A stretch of 58,499 nucleotides of DNA from a virus: positions 1 to 58,499 of IMG/VR virus record IMGVR_UViG_3300027777_000004; one strand, given 5' to 3'. Position numbers and translations under genes: made by a program. Shown here in pieces: positions 35,744 through 43,268 of this stretch; position 1 is the stretch's first letter; each line of letters begins with the position of its first letter. The notes below the pieces were generated by a model that saw only the letters and a program-made list of their open reading frames with translations, searched no databases and was not told the origin of the DNA.

Positions 35744-36141
35744 GCACCCGCCTTTGCCACCTGCGCCGTTTCATTGGCAGCAGCAGTCTTGGTGGGCATC
35801 CGCTTGTGGCAGACCTGCGACACGGCACCGCCGGTGCATTTAACACCCATACGCCGTGCGATGATCCGCCACTTGAGCCCTGTCCCCCGCATTTGCAGAG
35901 CGGCGAGGAGCATATCGTCAGTCCACTTGAGCTGACGATGGCGGCGAGTGCGGCGAGTGACAGTGACCGGCTTGTCGGGAGTCACCCGAATAACCTGCAC
36001 ACCGCCCCGACGCACAGTGCCAGCAGGCTTGTGTGCTACCGCTTTGGGCATTGCAGCAGACAGCTCGAACCCCTGCCGCAGCAGTCGGGTCATTGCCATC
36101 AACTCGGCGGTATCAATCTCTTTATAGATTACGAACTTCAT
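35740..36141 (-). CDS. Putative DNA-binding regulator (HTH/Myb-like)
   Basis: A 133-residue protein; ATG at 36141 with GAAAGGC as SD. The middle is basic (TRRTRRHRQLKWTDD), followed by MLLAALQMRGTGLKWRIIAR and RMGVKCTGGAVSQVCHKRM, which reads as a helix-turn-helix of the Myb/GcrA-like kind. It lies just before the LexA-like gene and after a G-rich element copy. Regulatory function is inferred. Confidence 0.6.
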   Translation of the reverse strand: MKFVIYKEIDTAELMAMTRLLRQGFELSAAMPKAVAHKPAGTVRRGGVQVIRVTPDKPVTVTRRTRRHRQLKWTDDMLLAALQMRGTGLKWRIIARRMGVKCTGGAVSQVCHKRMPTKTAAANETAQVAKAGA

Positions 36142-36184
36142 CACTAGCCTTTCTGGCCATAGGAATAACAATCAACCACGGGGG

Positions 36185-36231
36185 GTGTCGGACAACCCGA
36201 CACACTACCCCTCGCCCCCGCCCCTTCGGGG
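36185..36231 (-). promoter_or_regulatory. G-rich element copy A with following hairpin
   Basis: On the minus strand CCCCGAAGGGGCGGGGGCGAG continues into GGGG and then a GTGTCGG/CCGACAC hairpin (36185..36203). It lies 44 bases before the ATG at 36141. One of six copies; this is the most diverged core (GCGGGGGCGAGGGGTAGT). No T-run follows the hairpin. Confidence 0.6.
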
Positions 36232-36245
36232 CAGGGAATGTCGAA

Positions 36246-37241
36246 TCAACTCACGAACAAAGTGTCTGCCATCGACGCAAGGGTGGGGAGCTGAACGTAA
36301 ACGGCCGTGATCTGCTGACAGTGAACCGCCCAGAACGGCGGGCATGTGGACACACTCATCAAAGTGTCGCCGCGTCGCAGATACAAGGCCAGCGTCGTGT
36401 CATACTGCCCCATCAAGTCACCGAAGTCGATTGGCTGGGCGAAAGCCCATGTGGCAAACTGACAGCGCAGTTGATGGAGTCGAGCATAGGCAGTGCGAAT
36501 GCTATACATATGCTCATCCAGACAAGCCGGTCGGTCGGGTAGCTGCCGCACTGTGTTCAACAGTAACGACCATGAGATGCTATCGACGTACTCTACGTCG
36601 CGTTTGCCGCCACGGCTGGTGTATGTCTTCATGAAGGGCTGGGCATTCTTGCTGTTACCCCTCTGGTAAATCACTGTGCTGGGCAAGTACGCCGCCAGTT
36701 TCTTGAGCATGCACTGTATCTCAGACGGCTTAGGCTTTACGATCACGCCGCATCTTGCAGCTCTCTGAATGTCCTTGAAGGCAATGCGATAGTGCGTGGA
36801 ACTTTCACCGTCGCATGTAGTTAGCCCACTGAGATATTGGGGGTCGGTGCCGCTGTGGTTCGTGCGAGCCCCAAGCGTTTTGCTGTGCCGAAGGTCAATG
36901 TCATCGATGCCCTCATACTTTAGGCTCGAATGCGGACTACGGGGACAGCCCAGCGCAGCAGTGACATAGCACAACTGATTGAGGGCATGCCCGTAATCGA
37001 AGAGCTGATACCGCAGGTAGGCGGCGTTTGCTAGGGCCCAATAAAGCCGACGCATATGCACCGACAGGCCAGAGTCAATAGCGCGGGCATTCACGCAGTG
37101 ACGGGCCAGCATGTCATGCAAGAGAGTCCCGGGGAAATGACCATCAATGCTGCCCTCGGGAGCGGCACAACGCAACTGCGCATATGCGTAGTCAGCGTTG
37201 GCCTTCTCGAAGGGGGTGAGGTCGAAACAATTACCAGCCAT
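36246..37241 (-). CDS. Hypothetical protein downstream of the MoxR/VWA module
   Basis: A 331-residue mostly helical protein with many His, Tyr and Cys residues (NARAIDSGLSVHMRRLYWAL, QLFDYGHALNQLCYVTAALG). No known motif. It follows the VWA-like gene in the same leftward operon, so it may act with that module. It ends just before element A. Confidence 0.5.
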   Translation of the reverse strand: MAGNCFDLTPFEKANADYAYAQLRCAAPEGSIDGHFPGTLLHDMLARHCVNARAIDSGLSVHMRRLYWALANAAYLRYQLFDYGHALNQLCYVTAALGCPRSPHSSLKYEGIDDIDLRHSKTLGARTNHSGTDPQYLSGLTTCDGESSTHYRIAFKDIQRAARCGVIVKPKPSEIQCMLKKLAAYLPSTVIYQRGNSKNAQPFMKTYTSRGGKRDVEYVDSISWSLLLNTVRQLPDRPACLDEHMYSIRTAYARLHQLRCQFATWAFAQPIDFGDLMGQYDTTLALYLRRGDTLMSVSTCPPFWAVHCQQITAVYVQLPTLASMADTLFVS

Positions 37242-37243
37242 AT

Positions 37244-37318
37244 CTACTTACTCCCGTTGATAAAAAGGTGGAACACAATTACGGCACAGACAAGGGCGAA
37301 CATGGAGTCAGCCTGCAT
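37244..37318 (-). CDS. Tiny single-span membrane peptide
   Basis: A 24-codon frame (MQADSMFALVCAVIVFHLFI...) whose ATG has GGAGG five bases before it, inside the end of the VWA gene. The hydrophobic stretch SMFALVCAVIVFHLFI would span a membrane once. Its stop is 2 bases before the next gene. Small size limits confidence. Confidence 0.4.
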   Translation of the reverse strand: MQADSMFALVCAVIVFHLFINGSK

Positions 37319-38726
37319 AGCCGCCTCCATTCCGGTACAGATGGACAACCTTGGCCCATGGTGGTGTGGGATAGCCCTTGCATTCCTCAGTAAGTGCGAT
37401 GATGACCCTCGCCCTCGGCTTGGCACACCATCCCGTTTCACCATCGGTCAGCACGACAATCGCATCGGGCCGATCCTCTTTGTCCACCGTCGTTACTGCC
37501 AGACCCATGTCAGTACCGCCGCCGCCCTGCCAGACAAAGTTCTTGAGGCTTTGAACCTCCTTGCGGGCCTGCATTCTGGCATCGAAGCAGGTTACTTTCG
37601 GACGCTGCACCTGCCGTAATCCTGCGGCTAGTGCAACAAGTGCCCGCTGAATGTTGTCACCGCTGGACATGCTGCCAGAAGTGTCAACGATGATCGAACA
37701 CTGAGGGGATACCCTTGTCACGCCCCGTTTACGGGGGCCATCGGGGTCTTGCCGACGAGACAGCTTCTTATAGGTCAGCTCATCCGTTCCGATGGGGCTG
37801 GCAACAGACCTCGCAGCAAACGTCCTGAGTTGCTGAAAGGGGTCAGGCTGGGGACGAAGACGGGCAGCGATAGCTGCCGCCAACGTACCTGCCCCTCTGC
37901 CGGGAGTAGATTGAATGGCCTTCTCAATCTCCTCCAACTGCTGCACCTGACGAGCAATGTCGCCCATCTTGCACGGCTTCTCCCATGGTTTGGGCACACC
38001 GTCAGACGCACTGCCCTCCATGTCGGGGTCATTGTTCGGCCCCTTGGAATCGTTGTCTGGCTGGTCATCACCACTGCCAGTGCCGCCGCCAGACTTCTTC
38101 TTCTTTTGGGGCCCAGGCTGGCCATCATCTCCCGTACCATCAGACCCACCATCGTCGCCGTCGTCTCCGTCCTCCCCCTCTTGCTCATCCTCTGCCTCGG
38201 GGGCCTTCTTCTTGCGGAAGTAGGGGGCAAGCAGCCCGACATAGGCTTCCGTTGTCAAGCCGGAACGCACCATTGGGATGTCCGCAAACGGGCACTCGAA
38301 GTCTGGCAGATGGCTAGACAGTTGGAGTGCATCGTCAGGGAGTGTGGTGTCACGGGCCAGCAGTTGATTAACTGCTAGGTCTGCGGCAATGTTCCACAGT
38401 TTGCACTGGTCTTCAGTGGGCATGCCACCCATCCAATCCTCTCGCCGCTTGGCATGAGAGAGGGCCAGATGGTAGACCTCATGAATCATGATCGCAGCCA
38501 AGTCAGCTTTGGAGCGGGTGCTACACCGCTCTTCGTTGACATAGAGCCTGCCCACCTTGTCCACGGCCATGACCGGGACTTCGGCAGTTATGATTACGGG
38601 CATACCAACAAGCGTCCGGTAGAAGTAGGGGCAGATTGCCCCTGCCAACTTGCGGGCAGCATAGAGCTTCTTACGAATGTCACTGATGGGCTTTCGCCCC
38701 TTGGGAATCGGAAGGATCGAAGTCAT
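37308..38726 (-). CDS. VWA-domain / metallopeptidase-like partner of the MoxR ATPase
   Basis: A 472-residue protein; ATG at 38726 with GGAGG upstream (a TTG at 38735 is in frame). The N-terminal part has AAIMIHEVYHLALSH, an HExxH zinc-peptidase motif (about residues 82-86). The middle (about 165-265) is a low-complexity Asp/Gly/Pro/Lys linker. The C-terminal VWA-like domain has IVDTSGSMSS, a MIDAS DxSxS metal site near residue 345, and a GGGTDMG segment. This order (metallopeptidase-like domain then VWA-like domain) matches the DUF2201-type proteins encoded beside MoxR ATPases. Confidence 0.8.
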   Translation of the reverse strand: MTSILPIPKGRKPISDIRKKLYAARKLAGAICPYFYRTLVGMPVIITAEVPVMAVDKVGRLYVNEERCSTRSKADLAAIMIHEVYHLALSHAKRREDWMGGMPTEDQCKLWNIAADLAVNQLLARDTTLPDDALQLSSHLPDFECPFADIPMVRSGLTTEAYVGLLAPYFRKKKAPEAEDEQEGEDGDDGDDGGSDGTGDDGQPGPQKKKKSGGGTGSGDDQPDNDSKGPNNDPDMEGSASDGVPKPWEKPCKMGDIARQVQQLEEIEKAIQSTPGRGAGTLAAAIAARLRPQPDPFQQLRTFAARSVASPIGTDELTYKKLSRRQDPDGPRKRGVTRVSPQCSIIVDTSGSMSSGDNIQRALVALAAGLRQVQRPKVTCFDARMQARKEVQSLKNFVWQGGGGTDMGLAVTTVDKEDRPDAIVVLTDGETGWCAKPRARVIIALTEECKGYPTPPWAKVVHLYRNGGGYAG

Positions 38727-38731
38727 GGGTA

Positions 38732-39826
38732 TCAACCCTCCAGTTGGGAAACGATGCGGGAGTAACGGGTAAGCAGGGACATGGGGATCTCGTACTGCGG
38801 GAACAGTTCCGTGATCTGTGCCAGTGACGGCACGGACAGCTCGGCCAAGTCGTTCTCGGCCATGGTCACAAGAATTTCCGACAGCTTGTTCAGCCGCTTT
38901 TCGGTGGGGTTCAGTGCTGCTGCACTGAGCAGTGCAGTAGGCAGGCAGGCAAGAACGTCGCCCCGGTCGCCGTCCATTTCGATGACGACCTTGCCGTCGA
39001 GAGCCTCATCGGGATCGTACAAGTCGATAGCATCGACATAGCGGCCCAGCTCCACGGCACAACCTTCACCGACGATGCCTGTCGCCAGCTCCATTCGGAC
39101 ATCGGCATCAGCACCCACCTTGTCGGCACCTGCCAGACAGAGGGACAGGTTGTACCAAGCACGAAGCGACTGAAAACCGAAGGCGTTTTCGTCGATTGTC
39201 TTGGCCTTGCGAAGCCCGACGTTGGCCTTGACCAGATTGCTGGTGAGCCGCATCCACTTGGGCACATAGGCACTGAAGTCACCGACAATCGGCAGGTTTG
39301 TAGGGGGCGAGAACACGCCGCCCTTCTGCATGCCGTCGTACCAAGAGTCAAACGGCAGTGCCCATTGGTGGTGGTAGCACCGATTGAGCAGAGCGGGCTC
39401 AAGCGGAGAGCCATTGGGACAAAGCTCGGGAGGGTTAGCAGCACCAGCCCGAATGGTAGTGGGATGGAACTCAAGCTTGCCAATGCGGCCTTCGTTGAGC
39501 GCACTGAGGAGCAATGGCTTCATCGTCGGGGAGGACGTTGTGATTTCGTCGATCATGAGGAACCAGTTGGGGTTCGTCAGTGCGAGGATGAACTCCATCG
39601 GCAGCATGTCAACGATCCGCTTCAGCAAGTCGGGCACCGGCAGACCACTCAAGTCATCAGCACAGTGCTGGCTGGGCACGAAGCAGAAGAAGTTCATTCC
39701 CAGAGCCCGGGCAATAGCCATGCCCATGGCCGTCTTCCCCTCGCCAACACCGCCCCAAGCGATGGAAGCCACACCGCACTGGAGTGCGATGAAGTAGGAG
39801 ATGTTCAAACAGGTCAACGTATTCAT
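38732..39826 (-). CDS. MoxR-type AAA+ ATPase
   Basis: A 364-residue protein. Walker A is GGVGEGKT (about residues 25-32), Walker B WFLMIDEIT (about 88-96), sensor 1 AGAANPPE (about 128-134), and the LLNRC segment supplies an arginine-finger-like Arg. The C-terminal 150 residues are helical and less conserved. With the VWA-like partner directly downstream it forms a MoxR/VWA pair, a chaperone-like remodelling system that inserts metals or activates target proteins in bacteria. The phage target is unknown. Upstream lie a terminator-like hairpin and a G-rich element. Confidence 0.85.
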   Translation of the reverse strand: MNTLTCLNISYFIALQCGVASIAWGGVGEGKTAMGMAIARALGMNFFCFVPSQHCADDLSGLPVPDLLKRIVDMLPMEFILALTNPNWFLMIDEITTSSPTMKPLLLSALNEGRIGKLEFHPTTIRAGAANPPELCPNGSPLEPALLNRCYHHQWALPFDSWYDGMQKGGVFSPPTNLPIVGDFSAYVPKWMRLTSNLVKANVGLRKAKTIDENAFGFQSLRAWYNLSLCLAGADKVGADADVRMELATGIVGEGCAVELGRYVDAIDLYDPDEALDGKVVIEMDGDRGDVLACLPTALLSAAALNPTEKRLNKLSEILVTMAENDLAELSVPSLAQITELFPQYEIPMSLLTRYSRIVSQLEG

Positions 39827-39852
39827 CAGTCTGTACCTTTGTTCATGCGTAA

Positions 39853-39893
39853 GTGAAAAAGAACGTCGGGGCTCGGAACACCCGAACCCCGAC
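39853..39893 (-). terminator. Terminator-like hairpin in the MoxR leader
   Basis: On the minus strand GTCGGGGTTCGG and CCGAGCCCCGAC form a 12-bp stem (one G-U) with a 5-base loop, followed by GTTCTTTTTC. It sits between the G-rich element and the MoxR start, so it could terminate the upstream transcript or act as an attenuator for moxR. Confidence 0.7.
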
Positions 39894-39895
39894 AG

Positions 39896-39927
39896 AAAAC
39901 CCCTCGCCCCCACCCCTTCGGGGTTAG
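39896..39927 (-). promoter_or_regulatory. G-rich element copy B
   Basis: Minus strand reads CTAACCCCGAAGGGGTGGGG followed by GCGAGGGGTTTT. The same sequence from CTAACCCC to CGAGGG is repeated at copies C and D. It lies just after the stop of the 39930 gene and before the moxR leader hairpin. Confidence 0.7.
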
Positions 39928-39929
39928 GG

Positions 39930-40811
39930 CTATTTCGCCATCTTGATACCTTCAGCACCGATAGCAGCCCGAGTGCTAGCGATAGCACTCTTGCACCGGC
40001 TGAATGGGCGACCGAAGAACGAAGCCATGGTCTTGAGCTGTTGCTCTGACTCCATCAGCTCCTTGATGCGACGAGACTGCCCGTTCTTGCGAGGGGCAGC
40101 ACCAGTGGCATACAGAGCCTTGATCTCGGCCTGCATCTCATCGCAGTGTTGAGTGAGACGCTCCTCGAAGAACTCACTGACCTCTTTGACAAGGTCGAGA
40201 TTCATCTCGGGGCTAAACACAACACGACTCAGCTTCGGGCCATGCTTGGACAGCAGGCCACCGACTGTGATATAGGGGTCCATGTTGTCCCTAGTCACGA
40301 AGTAGACGCCGCCACCATCACGCAACAGCACGCCCTTCATCTTCTTGATGAGCAGCACTATCGCCATGGTCACCTTGTTAGCATCGACCACCGACAGTGC
40401 GGCGGTGAACTCAGCTTGTGCTGCTTCACGCAGTGCCGTTTGGTCGCCAACTAGCAGGGTGTCTACGCTGGGGTCCACTTCCAGCAGCTTCACGCCGCCA
40501 GCCTTGGTAACGCCAAGGCTGAACAGAAACGGGTAGAGGTTCTTCTTCAGCCCCTTCTGAAACTGCCGAACCTCGACGCCGATAGCGTCCCGGTCGGACT
40601 GAAGCGGGCGAATGTCCACCTTGCAGTCATCGGTCAAGCCAAGAGCTTGAGCGACAGTGCGAGCGGCCTCTCGAATGCAGTGCATTTGATCGACCTTGGG
40701 AACCATGTGGCCGAAGCCGATGGCATCGAACGCAGCCTGCAAAAACTGCCGCTGCATTGCGGTCGCCTTCCAGAAAAGGATGGCACCTTCACTACTGACC
40801 TTACGAATCAC
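39930..40811 (-). CDS. Hypothetical protein upstream of the MoxR/VWA module
   Basis: A 293-residue protein; GTG at 40811 is chosen because AAGGAG lies 6 bases before it (a TTG start 51 bases upstream is also in frame). Mixed alpha/beta; segments include KVTMAIVLLIKKMKGVLLRD and GGGVYFVTRDN, then a helical C-terminus with a Lys/Arg-rich patch. Proteins of about 300 residues often precede MoxR/VWA pairs in phages (DUF6744-like, from memory, not verified). It may be part of the module. Confidence 0.6.
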   Translation of the reverse strand: MIRKVSSEGAILFWKATAMQRQFLQAAFDAIGFGHMVPKVDQMHCIREAARTVAQALGLTDDCKVDIRPLQSDRDAIGVEVRQFQKGLKKNLYPFLFSLGVTKAGGVKLLEVDPSVDTLLVGDQTALREAAQAEFTAALSVVDANKVTMAIVLLIKKMKGVLLRDGGGVYFVTRDNMDPYITVGGLLSKHGPKLSRVVFSPEMNLDLVKEVSEFFEERLTQHCDEMQAEIKALYATGAAPRKNGQSRRIKELMESEQQLKTMASFFGRPFSRCKSAIASTRAAIGAEGIKMAK

Positions 40812-40871
40812 GGGAATCTCCTTACGTCTTTGGGTGTGAAACTCATTGTCTGGGTCTGTCAAGAGCTACAA

Positions 40872-40922
40872 AACGAAGAGGCCCACTGGCTACGCTCATG
40901 CGCAACCAGTGGGCCTTCGTTT
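40872..40922 (-). terminator. Long hairpin, probable terminator
   Basis: GGCCCACTGG and CCAGTGGGCC form a 10-bp stem with a 16-base loop, extended by AACGAA/TTCGTT outside a two-base bulge. On the minus strand it ends CTTCGTTTTG. It lies 24 bases after the acidic gene's stop and should terminate or buffer that transcript; it is nearly symmetrical and might act in both directions. Confidence 0.7.
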
Positions 40923-40945
40923 ACGGTGGTTTCCTGAGTGCTGGA

Positions 40946-41344
40946 CTAGCTCTTCTTGAGCTTGGCCAGCATCTCATCGGCGTTGTCGCGGATCACTTCG
41001 ATGAGGGTGCAGAGAGCATAAGTGAAGTCACCCATGGGATCGGCTTCCTCCTCGTCGTCCTCATCGTCATCGCCATCGTCTTCGTCCTCCTCCTCCTCTT
41101 CGTCGGCCTCATCCTCGACCACCGGGATGGGCCTTCCCCGAAGACTGCCGAGCGTCTTCACCGGGGCGACTTCCTCCTCCTCTTCCTCCTCTTCCTCTTC
41201 CTCTTCCTCCTCTTCCTCGACGGCAACCGGGGCAGCCGGTGCCGAACGACCATTGCGAGGGGCAGCTACCGCCGCCGTCGCCTTGGCACCGCCGAGTTTG
41301 CGGAGATTTTCCAGAGCTTTGCTGCTAACAATCGACTTTGCCAT
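40946..41344 (-). CDS. Poly-Glu/Asp acidic protein
   Basis: A 132-residue protein starting at MAKSIVSSKALENLRKLGG with SD TAGGAG; the upstream extension is rejected. After an Ala/Pro-rich linker come 16-17 consecutive Glu residues (near 43-59) and a second long Glu/Asp block (about 79-100), then a short helical C-terminus. Such proteins can mimic DNA or bind basic proteins. It has its own leader with a strong terminator-like hairpin and a G-rich element. Confidence 0.75.
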   Translation of the reverse strand: MAKSIVSSKALENLRKLGGAKATAAVAAPRNGRSAPAAPVAVEEEEEEEEEEEEEEEEVAPVKTLGSLRGRPIPVVEDEADEEEEEDEDDGDDDEDDEEEADPMGDFTYALCTLIEVIRDNADEMLAKLKKS

Positions 41345-41420
41345 CGAACAGACTCCTACTAACAGGGTGAAAAGAACAACTCCGTCGAGTTCCGACATTG
41401 GAACCCCCTTGTCAAGATCA

Positions 41421-41464
41421 AGAACAAAAAACACCGGGCCGGTCGGAAACGATCCGACCGGCCC
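41421..41464 (-). terminator. Terminator-like hairpin in the acidic-gene leader
   Basis: On the minus strand GGGCCGGTCGG and CCGACCGGCCC form a perfect 11-bp stem with a 7-base loop, followed by GGTGTTTTTTGTTCTT. It stands between G-rich element C and the acidic gene's ATG, as in the moxR leader. Confidence 0.75.
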
Positions 41465-41470
41465 ATCGAA

Positions 41471-41498
41471 CCCCTCGCCCCCACCCCTTCGGGGTTAG
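41471..41498 (-). promoter_or_regulatory. G-rich element copy C
   Basis: Minus strand CTAACCCCGAAGGGGTGGGG continues GCGAGGGGTTCG. Identical to copies B and D over the first 25 bases. It follows the stop of the 41536 gene and precedes the leader hairpin of the acidic gene. Confidence 0.7.
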
Positions 41499-41535
41499 TC
41501 AAGGGAATTACTTGTTGTGATGAGTAGCCAAGTAG

Positions 41536-41916
41536 CTACTCGGGCCACCCCGTAATCTCACTAACCGGAATGGTGTTAGAGCTAAACACCATGCCCTGCC
41601 GGTTGATGCCAGCCGCCGAGTGCATGGAGTCAGAGAGAATCTTGACCCAGCGAAGGAACAGTTGCTCCTCACTCCACGACAGACTGCCACTGTTGATAGC
41701 CTTGCCCAGCTCATTGCTCACAGTGGTGACTGCCGCCAACAGCTCCGGTGCAGCCTTGATGAGATGCTGCACTTGACCGGGGTTCGCCCCCTCTTTCGTC
41801 CACTCATTGTTCTGCAACCAGCACACCAAGTGGCCATTCGTATCGTCACTCAAGGCGACCATATACTCATGCCAATCACCCAAAGACCAAGTCGTCTGCA
41901 TTGTTACATTGCCCAT
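41536..41916 (-). CDS. Hypothetical protein (LIKAAPELLAAV motif)
   Basis: A 126-residue protein with SD AGGAG 8 bases before ATG. HLIKAAPELLAAVTTVSNEL matches the 'AAPELL' type also present in the 34546 gene. The rest has Trp/Tyr-rich beta-type segments (WSLGDWHEYMVALSDDTNG). Function unknown. Confidence 0.6.
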   Translation of the reverse strand: MGNVTMQTTWSLGDWHEYMVALSDDTNGHLVCWLQNNEWTKEGANPGQVQHLIKAAPELLAAVTTVSNELGKAINSGSLSWSEEQLFLRWVKILSDSMHSAAGINRQGMVFSSNTIPVSEITGWPE

Positions 41917-41927
41917 CTGAATAACTC

Positions 41928-42158
41928 CTATCGGCTACGGCGATAACAGCGCAGGGCTTTGCGCTCATCGCCACGGGGGATAATGACAGCAAAGCCCGCT
42001 GTTTTGTGACCATACTCCATCAGCACCATCAATGGAGGCTCGGCACTGCACCCCTTGCAGACCATTGGCCTGCCGGAAGTGCTAAGAAACACTACCCGAT
42101 CCTTGGGCAGCTTGCGATGACAGTGCATACAAAGCTGCGACATAGGGCCAATCTCCAT
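41928..42158 (-). CDS. Small zinc-ribbon protein
   Basis: A 76-residue protein. CMHC and CKGC pairs lie about 22 residues apart, then a basic C-terminus (ERKALRCYRRSR). Start may be 42158, 1 base after the previous stop, or ATG 42143, which has GGAG nearer. Single zinc ribbons like this are common in phage early regions. Confidence 0.6.
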   Translation of the reverse strand: MEIGPMSQLCMHCHRKLPKDRVVFLSTSGRPMVCKGCSAEPPLMVLMEYGHKTAGFAVIIPRGDERKALRCYRRSR

Positions 42159-42159
42159 G

Positions 42160-42408
42160 CTAAAAGGGGAGATCCGACATAATGGCCAGCAGATGATCCC
42201 CGGGCACTGTCAGCTTGAACTTGGCGATAGCCGCCAGCAGCTCATAGTTGGTGCCATAGCCCTCGCCAGTTTGACTGCCCACCAAGTCGGTGACCTTTGG
42301 GTAGCCGTTCTTCCTAGGCGTATGCCGTTGCAGGAAATACTCTTGCAAAGGCTTGTCATACCCATATGCGTATGTGACTAGGCCCACTTGCAGGTGATAG
42401 CGGCTCAT
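42160..42408 (-). CDS. Hypothetical small protein
   Basis: An 82-residue protein; ATG overlaps the previous stop as ATGA. Tyr-rich start (MSRYHLQVGLVTYAYGYDK), a GSQTGEGYGTNYELLAAI segment and a hydrophobic end. Function unknown. Confidence 0.55.
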   Translation of the reverse strand: MSRYHLQVGLVTYAYGYDKPLQEYFLQRHTPRKNGYPKVTDLVGSQTGEGYGTNYELLAAIAKFKLTVPGDHLLAIMSDLPF

Positions 42409-42665
42409 ACCCCATCCCTTTCGTCCCAAGAGGGGAACACGACGGGGCCAGGGCAAAGGCCAGTGGACAGAGCTTCCAGCATGGCGGCGTAATTCGTGAG
42501 TTCTGTGGCCAAACGGCTGGCGTTGAGCTGCCAAGCGTCAGGCCCACAAGTGTCTTGGCAGACTGCGTCACCACAAAGCTCTTGATGCCGCCGCAGGATG
42601 GAATCGCGGTGCTGACTGAGCCGCTGGTGAATGAGATCAGAGAGCCCCTGTTCGGAAGGTGTCAT
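42405..42665 (-). CDS. Hypothetical small protein, first leftward gene
   Basis: An 86-residue helical protein with a Cys-containing segment (CGDAVCQDTCGPDAW). It is the first gene of the leftward unit, just after G-rich element D. No clear SD. Function unknown. Confidence 0.5.
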   Translation of the reverse strand: MTPSEQGLSDLIHQRLSQHRDSILRRHQELCGDAVCQDTCGPDAWQLNASRLATELTNYAAMLEALSTGLCPGPVVFPSWDERDGV

Positions 42666-42721
42666 GTTATGCCCATGAGTAGTGAGATACGGGAACCGAC
42701 CGACGCCGGAACCACCGGAGT

Positions 42722-42767
42722 GTTTTCCCCGGCGAAAACTCCCTCGCCCCCACCCCTTCGGGGTTAG
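42722..42767 (-). promoter_or_regulatory. G-rich element copy D with hairpin
   Basis: Minus strand CTAACCCCGAAGGGGTGGGG continues GCGAGGGAGTTTTC, then a GTTTTC/GAAAAC hairpin around GCCGGG. It precedes the first leftward gene. Confidence 0.7.
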
Positions 42768-42995
42768 CCAAGTATCTAGCTAGTAGTGAAGGTATCTATG
42801 ACTAGGTGTATAGGGGCATAGAACAAGCCCTAAGTCACGGCCCGCGAACCAATTATCCCGCGCGACCTGCCCATAGTCCTTATGCCCATACCCAAGTGGG
42901 TACACATGCTGCCCCGACCCCGCATGGGTATGCCTCAAGTAGCTTGAGACTAGGGCTTATCGCTAATCCCATGCGTACTTGAACAAGAGCAAGTG
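42768..42995. promoter_or_regulatory. Divergent control region with nested inverted repeats
   Basis: There is no gene between 42666 and 43053. Visible inverted repeats are AAGCCCTA (42825..42832) with TAGGGCTT (42951..42958); TACCCA with TGGGTA (42889..42902); CGCATGGG (42921..42928) with CCCATGCG (42968..42975); and CTCAAG with CTTGAG (42934..42948). G-rich elements D and E bracket it, facing outward. It could hold operators, the main early promoters or a replication origin. No repeated iterons are seen. Confidence 0.55.
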
Positions 42996-43013
42996 GTGGG
43001 GGCGAGGGGTTTT
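42996..43013 (+). promoter_or_regulatory. G-rich element copy E
   Basis: GTGGGGGCGAGGGGTTTT, 41 bases before the ATG at 43054, first gene of the rightward unit. The leading CCCCGAAGGGG part of the leftward copies is absent here. Confidence 0.7.
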
Positions 43014-43053
43014 GTGAGGGACGACCGATACCACAACACCCAAGAGGACAACG

Positions 43054-43257
43054 ATGAAAGCTTCCAAATTCAGCCTACTGCACCAAAAGAATTGGGACGT
43101 ATTCAAGCTGAATTTCAGCACACTGTGGGCCTTCAACACCACAGTCGAAGGATGGTACGTCCAAGCCTACAACCGCCACAGAGTCTATGAGGGCGACTTG
43201 TATGGCCCGTTTGAATCAAAGGCCGCTGCAATCTTCTGGCTTGTAGGCCAGAAGTGA
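43054..43257 (+). CDS. Hypothetical small protein, first rightward gene
   Basis: A 67-residue protein with SD AGAGGA. Aromatic-rich (NWDVFKLNFSTLWAFNTTVE, GWYVQAYNRHRVYEG), compact alpha/beta look. It stands directly downstream of element E. Function unknown. Confidence 0.6.
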   Translation: MKASKFSLLHQKNWDVFKLNFSTLWAFNTTVEGWYVQAYNRHRVYEGDLYGPFESKAAAIFWLVGQK

Positions 43258-43268
43258 CCGCACAATGT

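Noticed and set aside
37749-38378. A 209-codon plus-strand frame over the VWA-like gene
   Set aside because: It is antisense to a gene with clear HExxH and MIDAS motifs and lacks any recognised domain.
40861-40922. A sigma70 promoter upstream of the 39930 gene (TTGACA seen on the minus strand)
   Set aside because: No -10 box at a proper spacing follows, so the match is not enough to call a promoter.
41022-41498. A 158-codon Ser-rich frame on the plus strand
   Set aside because: It is the reverse complement of the poly-Glu tract; the long Ser run mirrors GAG/GAA repeats of the acidic gene.
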